This document shows, piece by piece, positions 4,427 through 9,991 of a stretch of DNA of 9,991 bases. The notes below the pieces were generated by a model, which saw nothing but the letters and a program-made list of their open reading frames with translations, did not search any database and was not told where the DNA came from. Origin of the DNA: Roseibacillus sp. (GTDB taxonomy: Bacteria; Verrucomicrobiota; Verrucomicrobiia; Verrucomicrobiales; Akkermansiaceae). The stretch's first letter is position 1. Each line of letters opens with the position of its first letter. The stretch covers positions 1 through 9,991 of the forward strand of contig PBTP01000022.1 in the NCBI GenBank assembly GCA_002729275.1, in the 5' to 3' direction. The translations under genes were made by a program, and so were the position numbers.

Positions 4427-5860
4427 ATGCAGAAAGGATCCTCGCTTCTGACCAGTGTTGTTGTCTGCCGTAACAGCCAGGGCTCTGAGATCACGGCTAA
4501 TATCCTGAGGCTTCGCCGCTACTCGGTAGCTTTTGAGATCTATAACCCCTATAGCATCCTCCAGCTTTCGGAGGTCCTCCGAGACTTCAGGATCCGTGTA
4601 GGAGACAGGGTGGTCTACCAGGGGGAGGCAGTCGTTACCGGCCTGGTAAATACAGGGATCCTCCTAGTCTGCGAGGCGACCCTCGGCAATGCCTGGTTAG
4701 ACGTTGATTTCCTCTCCGATCGAGAGGGCCGGGATCCTCTCGCCAATCAGTTTGATGCTTTCGTTCAGGACTGGAAACGCGCGCATGAGGTTGACCTATC
4801 GTTCAAGCTGACGGTGGCGGACATGCAGAACCTCCTTGTCGGGATGCAACGGTGGATGGAGCAAATAGACCTAGGGATACGCTCCACGGCGTCTGTGGAT
4901 CGGCCGACTCTCGAGCGAGAAATCATTGACCAGCTTCAGGGTAGTGTGCTGGAGGAAATGCAGGGAGCGATGGGCAGCTTCGAGGATTCGGTAGGCAAAA
5001 TCCCAGAGGGTCGCGAAGCGACTCACAAGTTTTATGTTCGCCGTCAGATTCACCCACTGGTCCTTTGCTCTCCATTTACCTATCGCACCTTTCATAAACC
5101 TCTCGGGTATGCTGGGGACTATGAAATGGTGAACATGATGATGAGGGACTCCTATGAGGGGGGGTCTCTCTTCGCAAAACTCATCAACCATGCCTTCCTG
5201 CAGACACCTCCTGTCGTTGCGCACCGTAATCGCATTTCCTATCTCACCAAGAAGCTCAAGGCAGAGGCTGAACGCAACGCGATGAAGGGAAGAAGGACTC
5301 GCATTCTCAACCTTGGCTGTGGCCCAGCTCAGGAAGTGAAGCAGTTTCTTGAACATGAAGAGCTCAGTGACCTGTGCGATATCACTCTACTGGACTTTAA
5401 CTCCGAGACCATCGAGCACACCCGCAAGGAGCTCACCAGAGTGCGCGCTCAGGCAGGCAGGGTAGCGCCAATTTCTCTTCTCCAGCGCTCGGTCCACAAG
5501 CTGTTGCGGCAGGCCTCTACCGGGGATGTGGACCTGAAGTGGGAGTCTTTCGACATGGTCTACTGCTCGGGCCTCTTTGATTATCTCTCTCAGCGGGTCT
5601 GCCGTCGCCTTAACGACCTTTTTGCCCGACTCCTCGCCCCCGGAGGTCTCATGCTGGTTACTAATGTCAGTGATACGAATCCCAGTCGCGCATGGATGGA
5701 ATACGTCCTGGAATGGAACCTTATCTACCGGGACGACGAGGCCATGATGGAAATAGCACCTCTTAACGGAGGCCAGTTTGAAACCACCCTCGACAGGGAT
5801 GAGACAGGAGTGAACCTCTTCCTCGAGGTCCGAAAAAAAGATGATCATGGGGAAAGCTGA
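4427..5860 (+). CDS. PhcB-like SAM-dependent methyltransferase with N-terminal PilZ-like domain
   Basis: The start is ATG 4427, the first after an in-frame TAG at 4421; the stop TGA is at 5858-5860 and the product has 477 residues. Residues about 8-95 form a beta-rich PilZ-like domain (LRLRRYSVAFEIYNPYSIL, LVNTGILLVCEATL). The classic c-di-GMP motifs RxxxR and D/NxSxxG are not seen. A family-specific segment follows (HPLVLCSPFTYRTFHKPLGYAGDYE, 209-233). Then comes a class I methyltransferase domain: motif I ILNLGCGP (293-300), acidic Asp323 in LLDFN, VYCSGLFDYL (378-387) and LLAPGGLMLVTN (402-413). This architecture is often annotated as a 3-hydroxypalmitic acid methyl ester (extracellular factor) synthase, the PhcB family. 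It heads an operon with a membrane kinase and a receiver protein, fitting production of the signal those proteins sense. The substrate is inferred. Confidence 0.83.
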   Translation: MQKGSSLLTSVVVCRNSQGSEITANILRLRRYSVAFEIYNPYSILQLSEVLRDFRIRVGDRVVYQGEAVVTGLVNTGILLVCEATLGNAWLDVDFLSDREGRDPLANQFDAFVQDWKRAHEVDLSFKLTVADMQNLLVGMQRWMEQIDLGIRSTASVDRPTLEREIIDQLQGSVLEEMQGAMGSFEDSVGKIPEGREATHKFYVRRQIHPLVLCSPFTYRTFHKPLGYAGDYEMVNMMMRDSYEGGSLFAKLINHAFLQTPPVVAHRNRISYLTKKLKAEAERNAMKGRRTRILNLGCGPAQEVKQFLEHEELSDLCDITLLDFNSETIEHTRKELTRVRAQAGRVAPISLLQRSVHKLLRQASTGDVDLKWESFDMVYCSGLFDYLSQRVCRRLNDLFARLLAPGGLMLVTNVSDTNPSRAWMEYVLEWNLIYRDDEAMMEIAPLNGGQFETTLDRDETGVNLFLEVRKKDDHGES

Positions 5861-8657
5861 TTCAGAGCCCGGGGGAGCCCCGGCGCTGCTGCAGCAGCGG
5901 TTCGAAGCCCAGGAGGACGAGCATCGCCTCCTGAACTACCGACGAGGTGCGCTTCTGGCTGCTATCTTTATCGCCCTAGGAGCAGGAATGGACTGGGTGG
6001 CCTTTGGGAACCCTGCCTCCCAGAGCCCCGAGGGAGTCGTGGGCACACTCTTCCTGCTTCGGATGGCCTGCTCTTGTGGGCTTCTCTTCGTGCTTTTCCT
6101 GCTCTATCGGGTCCGGAGCAGGTCGCGCCGAACACTCCATCTACTTGGGCATCTCGTTGCCCTAATCCCAATGGTGACCATTCAAGGGATGCTTTCTGAG
6201 ACTGGAGGGGGGGGATCGCCTTACTATGCAGGGCTCAATCTCGTGATGGTCGGAACTGTTCTGCTTTTGCGATGGCGATGTATTGATGGAGTGATCAGCT
6301 CGACGCTCTGTATTCTTGGCTACCTTGCGGTAGCTCTCAACACTTCAACCAGCGTCCAGGATATTACGATCGCCTTGTTTTTCCTCTTTGTGACCGCGGC
6401 GTTCGTTTGCATCGGTCTTTACTTCTATAACAAGCTCCGGTTCGCGGAGTTTTGCCTCCGGGAGGAAGTGGTCTCCCAGCAGGAGGCGCTGGCGGAAAAC
6501 CACCGCAAACTTCAAAATCTTGATGAGGCGAAGACACGGTTCTTTGCAAACATTAGCCACGAGTTGCGTACGCCACTCACGCTCATGCTTGCGCCTATCG
6601 AGAAGATGCAAAATTTCAATCTGGTGCAAAACGACGCCAAGGTTTCCGAGCTTGTGAACGGAATGGAGGATAACGGAATGCGGCTGCTTCGCCTCATTAA
6701 CGACATTCTCGATCTGGTGCGGATGGATAGCGGAGAAATGCCGATGCGGCCGGAGAGGTTCCGGCCCCTTACCTTCATTGACGGACTGGGGCGAAACCTG
6801 CAGCCCATGGCAGACCGAAAGAGAATCTCGCTTCGATGGGAGGCATTATGCGGGGAGGATACCGAGGTATTTCTTGATCGGGACCGGCTGGAGAAAGTAG
6901 TTCTCAATCTGGCGGTAAACGGCCTGAAGTTTACTCCGGCAGGGGGAGAGGTCTCGCTCTCGGCGGCGGTCGAGGGTGGCCGTCTGATTCTTGAAGTGGA
7001 GGACAATGGCGCCGGAATGAAAGAGGACCAGCTCGACTCCGCGTTCGAGCGATTCTGGCAAGCGGACACGTCTGCCGCCAAGAAGCACAATGGGGTTGGG
7101 ATCGGGCTAGCTCTTGTAAAGAGCCTGACCGAGTCGATGGAGGGGACCATTGGGATAGAAAGTGAGTATGGCAAAGGCACAAAGTTTACGATTTCCGTGC
7201 CGCTGCTCTGTTTGCCGGATGATTCCCAGATTGCCGCTTCCGGGCCGGAAGACCCTCTGACTCAGATTCACAACGAAGCTCGCATCCGAGGGGCCCTGGG
7301 GACTGCGGACCCTCGTCGCGGCTCTACCGAGCCTTTCGTCGCGGTTGGCTCCAGTGTCGACGGCTCCGCCAACAAGGAACTCGTTCTTATAGCGGAGGAC
7401 GAAAATGGTTTGAGGCGCTTCCTGAAGGGAGAGATTGAGGAAATGGGATGCGGGGTTATCGAGGCCCGTAATGGAAAGGAGGGGTGGGAGCTTGCCCGGC
7501 AGTTTGAGCCTCAGTTGATCATTCTTGATTATATGATGCCGGAGATGGACGGCATTACCCTGACACAGAGGCTTCGGCAGCATGATTCCACCTCGCAGGT
7601 TCCGATCCTCCTTGTCACAGCGGCGGCCGATGAAACGCCTCGTATTCAGGCTCTCGAGGCGGGTGTTAGTGATTTTTTGACTAAGCCGTTCACCACCGCG
7701 GAGCTCCGGCTCAGAGTCCGAAACCTTCTGGACCGGCAGAGCTACCAGAGAGAGCTTGGAGTGATCAACCGGGAGCTTCGGGTCGCAGTGGATGAACGAG
7801 ATCTTGCTCTGGAAGAAATTAAGGAGAACGAGGCGCGGCTCCTGCAGGCAGAGACTCTTTCTTCCCTGGGCCGCATGAGCGCGGGGATCGTTCACGAGGT
7901 CAACAATCCGATGAACTATGTCAAAACCGCGTTGCATGCCCTCAGAATGTATGCCGACGATGTGGCGGAGCAGGAGCGCGCAGATTTCGAAGAGACTGTG
8001 GCGGATGCCGAGGAGGGAGTGAACAGGGTGATCCGAATTGTGAGTGATTTGAGATCCTTTACCAAGGGAGAAGCTGTCCTGAAGGAGGAAATAAGCCTTG
8101 CGGAGACCGTAGAACATGCGCGGAGACTGCTGGCTGGGGAGCTCAAGGGGATCACCTTTAACGCTGAGGTGCCAGAGGGCCACCAGGTGGGCGGGAACGG
8201 GAACCAGCTCTGCCAGGTCATGGTTAACTTGATTCAGAACTCTGCACAGGCCTTGGAAGGAGCCCTTGACCGGGGTATCGAGCCGTGGATCACCGTTTCC
8301 TCGACCCAGAGGGGAGATGAACATATGGAAATAACGGTTCAGGACAATGGGCCCGGGATAGCAGCGGAGGATCTGGATCACGTTTTCGACCCCTTCTTCA
8401 CAAAAAAGGAAGTGGGCGCCGGGATGGGCCTGGGCCTAAGCATCTGTCACAGGATTATTGAGTCACATCATGGCCGGATTGAGGTCGAGAGCGACCCGGG
8501 CCGCCCGACAGTGTTCCGCGTGATCATCCCCCAGCCGTGGCAAGAAGATATAGATAACGAGAATCCTGCCCTGTCCGCGGGCAGGCCCGACGAAACGGCC
8601 TCCCTCCATGAGACGGAAGCCGATACTGCAGATCTCCAGCAAGCGTGGGAAAAATGA
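5841..8657 (+). CDS. Membrane hybrid kinase: 6TM, HK, receiver, second HK (PhcS-PhcR-like fusion)
   Basis: ATG 5841 overlaps the methyltransferase gene by 20 bases; a second in-frame ATG lies at 5847. The product has 938 residues. About six membrane segments lie at 36-55, 67-89, 98-117, 128-144, 150-168 and 175-197, with a GGGGSPYYAGLNL segment between the third and fourth. A first kinase core follows: His240 (NISHELRTP), Asn356/Asn360, DNGAG at 388-392 and the G2 box near 418-422. The receiver spans about 513-632, with Glu519/Asp520, phosphoacceptor Asp563 (ILDYMMPEMDG), Thr593 and Lys615. After a coiled-coil region (636-670) comes a second kinase with His685 (GIVHEVNNP), Asn796/Asn800, DNGPG at 835-839, VFDPFFTKK and GMGLGL. 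All key residues are intact. The order equals Ralstonia PhcS (membrane kinase) joined to PhcR (receiver-kinase), so signal binding would start a His-Asp-His relay. Confidence 0.92.
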   Translation: MIMGKADSEPGGAPALLQQRFEAQEDEHRLLNYRRGALLAAIFIALGAGMDWVAFGNPASQSPEGVVGTLFLLRMACSCGLLFVLFLLYRVRSRSRRTLHLLGHLVALIPMVTIQGMLSETGGGGSPYYAGLNLVMVGTVLLLRWRCIDGVISSTLCILGYLAVALNTSTSVQDITIALFFLFVTAAFVCIGLYFYNKLRFAEFCLREEVVSQQEALAENHRKLQNLDEAKTRFFANISHELRTPLTLMLAPIEKMQNFNLVQNDAKVSELVNGMEDNGMRLLRLINDILDLVRMDSGEMPMRPERFRPLTFIDGLGRNLQPMADRKRISLRWEALCGEDTEVFLDRDRLEKVVLNLAVNGLKFTPAGGEVSLSAAVEGGRLILEVEDNGAGMKEDQLDSAFERFWQADTSAAKKHNGVGIGLALVKSLTESMEGTIGIESEYGKGTKFTISVPLLCLPDDSQIAASGPEDPLTQIHNEARIRGALGTADPRRGSTEPFVAVGSSVDGSANKELVLIAEDENGLRRFLKGEIEEMGCGVIEARNGKEGWELARQFEPQLIILDYMMPEMDGITLTQRLRQHDSTSQVPILLVTAAADETPRIQALEAGVSDFLTKPFTTAELRLRVRNLLDRQSYQRELGVINRELRVAVDERDLALEEIKENEARLLQAETLSSLGRMSAGIVHEVNNPMNYVKTALHALRMYADDVAEQERADFEETVADAEEGVNRVIRIVSDLRSFTKGEAVLKEEISLAETVEHARRLLAGELKGITFNAEVPEGHQVGGNGNQLCQVMVNLIQNSAQALEGALDRGIEPWITVSSTQRGDEHMEITVQDNGPGIAAEDLDHVFDPFFTKKEVGAGMGLGLSICHRIIESHHGRIEVESDPGRPTVFRVIIPQPWQEDIDNENPALSAGRPDETASLHETEADTADLQQAWEK

Positions 8658-9847
8658 GCCAACCAACTCTCGATTACCGCCAACATCTGATTCTGTTCGT
8701 TGACGACGAACAGAAGACACGAAAGTACTTTGCAAAACTCTTCGGCAAAACGTTCCGGATCGTCCTCGCGGAAGATGGGCTAGAGGGCTTGGAACGGTTT
8801 CGCGAATACCAGGATGAGATAGGCGTGGTGGTTACAGATCAGCGAATGCCTAAAGAATCCGGCAGCGATTTTCTGGAAAAAGTAGCTCTCCTTAAGCCCG
8901 GCGTTGTTAGGATACTTTCTACCGCCTATGCGGATATTGATGCGGCAGTTTCCTCAGTAAATAAGGGCGGTATTTATCGCTACGTAACCAAGCCGTGGGA
9001 AGTCCCAGAGCTTGAAGTCACCCTGAAGAGAGCAATGGAGCTCTATATCGTTCGGCTGGAGCGGGAAGAGCTAGTACGACAAAAAATGATGAGCGTCGAT
9101 ATTCTCGCGGCATCGGACCGGATCATGTCCCTTGCGGCTCTGGCGGTTTTCCGGGATTCTGGGATCCGTCATGTTGGAGAGGCCCTGAGGATTGTGGTCC
9201 GGCTAGCGGAGGATCCGCGGGAGAGACCCCTTTCAGAGGCCATTAGCCACGAGGGGCTTTCCTGGCGGGAGCTATACCGGAGGCATCTCTCCTTTCTGGG
9301 CGCGGTGCATTCCTACCTCCCCGTGGACCTGACGAGTCCGACCAGTTTGGACTATAATAATCGGTGTAGTGTTAGGGATACCTTGGAGTCCGTAGTTTCT
9401 GGAAATCCCGTTATCCAATGGAGCGAGGCCCGGGGGACTCCACCTGACTGGCCTGGGCCGCTGGAGAGCCTCCAGGAAGTGGTGATTCCCCTGGTTGAGT
9501 CCCTTGCGAGAATCGTTGAGGGAGATGGCCATGTCCGGCTGGAAGAATGCCTTTCCGGACTAGAGCTCGTCTTTCCTGGCCGTCCTCTGCGCGCTCTTCT
9601 CGCCGTGATCATGAGCTCCAGTGCGGAAGAGCCTCCTAGAGAAACCTTGAGCCTGATTGGGGCTTTCATGCGGATAGCGCATCATGGGGGAGCCTTTGAG
9701 TTTCTCCCTGACCCCAGCCAGAATGAGATTCGATTACGTATCGGATTTGATGTTTCCCGAATTGAACGCGCTCCCCATGACCCATTCGAAGAGCTGGCTG
9801 CGGACCTGGTGGGCAACGAGCTGTTCTGGTCTCGCTTCGTTGACTAG
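8654..9847 (+). CDS. PhcQ-like response regulator with divergent C-terminal half
   Basis: ATG 8654 overlaps the preceding stop as ATGA, so this start (397 residues) is preferred to a GTG at 8645 that would add three residues. The stop is TAG at 9845-9847. With numbering from the GTG, the receiver spans about 14-135: DDE at 20-22, phosphoacceptor Asp65 (VTDQRMP), Thr93 and Lys116 in YVTKPW. A helical, probably coiled segment runs to about 155. The remaining 240 residues have helices that could be a remnant kinase dimerisation domain (near 155-190), but none of the N, G1 or G2 boxes of an ATPase is seen. No DNA-binding domain is recognised. In the Phc system PhcQ is the receiver protein encoded last; the position and the receiver type agree. 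The output mechanism is not visible. Confidence 0.85.
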   Translation: MSQPTLDYRQHLILFVDDEQKTRKYFAKLFGKTFRIVLAEDGLEGLERFREYQDEIGVVVTDQRMPKESGSDFLEKVALLKPGVVRILSTAYADIDAAVSSVNKGGIYRYVTKPWEVPELEVTLKRAMELYIVRLEREELVRQKMMSVDILAASDRIMSLAALAVFRDSGIRHVGEALRIVVRLAEDPRERPLSEAISHEGLSWRELYRRHLSFLGAVHSYLPVDLTSPTSLDYNNRCSVRDTLESVVSGNPVIQWSEARGTPPDWPGPLESLQEVVIPLVESLARIVEGDGHVRLEECLSGLELVFPGRPLRALLAVIMSSSAEEPPRETLSLIGAFMRIAHHGGAFEFLPDPSQNEIRLRIGFDVSRIERAPHDPFEELAADLVGNELFWSRFVD

Positions 9848-9885
9848 CGGGATCCCTCAGAAAGATCACCAAACCCCAACCAACA

Positions 9886-9991
9886 TGATTAAACTCGTCT
9901 ACTGTGTTCACCGGAAAGCCGGGATGCCTCCGGAAGAATTTTTCCGCTATTGGAAAGAGAGCCATGGGCCTCTGGTCAAAAGCTTCGCGGA
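9886..9991 (+). CDS. EthD-domain protein (3' truncated by window end)
   Basis: ATG 9886 opens a frame that runs off the window after 35 codons: MIKLVYCVHRKAGMPPEEFF, then R-Y-W-K-E-S-H-G-P-L-V. This is the start of a dimeric alpha/beta-barrel EthD-type domain, where the YW...HGPLV pattern is characteristic. EthD proteins are small (about 100 residues) and accompany varied oxidation or degradation pathways; the precise role is unknown. It starts 38 bases after the PhcQ-like stop on the same strand and might be cotranscribed. No terminator is seen in the gap. Confidence 0.8.

Noticed and set aside
7107..8381. Long minus-strand open frame inside the hybrid kinase gene
   Set aside because: It is antisense to strongly conserved receiver and kinase motifs and has no domain of its own.

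Overview
This 9,991-base window reads as chromosomal DNA of a Gram-negative bacterium, most likely of the Verrucomicrobiota or a related PVC group. That placement rests on gene style only: an SHD1-like segment joined to a thioredoxin fold, small exported lipoproteins, a standalone AraC-type DNA-binding domain, and few clear Shine-Dalgarno sequences. It is an inference. UGA is an ordinary stop codon for several genes here, including tsaE, the methyltransferase and the hybrid kinase.

Layout. The left edge holds the 3' part of tsaE (+). A leftward block follows, read from about 2920 down to 237. It encodes an exported dienelactone-hydrolase-fold protein that lacks two catalytic residues, then two paralogous exported thioredoxin-like proteins, then a small lipoprotein. 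In both thioredoxin-like genes a single in-frame TGA stands exactly where the first Cys of the CxxC motif should be, giving U-P-P-C and U-G-P-C. Each TGA is followed by a potential hairpin with a G-U in or near its loop at the same distance (+27/+28). The best reading is a tandem pair of selenoproteins that ordinary gene callers would split into four fragments. About 440 bases of gene-free DNA with several inverted repeats separate this block from cdd (+, cytidine deaminase), which converges on a small AraC-type regulator gene (-).

From 4427 to 9847 (+) lies a tightly overlapping three-gene operon: a two-domain SAM-dependent methyltransferase resembling the PhcB (3-hydroxy fatty acid methyl ester) family; a 938-residue membrane protein with six membrane segments, histidine kinase, receiver and a second histidine kinase; and a receiver protein with a divergent C-terminal half. 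The order matches the Ralstonia PhcB-PhcS-PhcR-PhcQ signalling cassette, with PhcS-like and PhcR-like parts fused into one polypeptide. The reading is a complete signal-synthase, sensor, relay and output module, possibly quorum sensing by a methyl-ester signal. The signal's identity is not visible in the sequence. The window ends in the first 35 codons of an EthD-domain protein.

The two strongest leads are the tandem exported selenoproteins and the fused Phc-like signalling operon.
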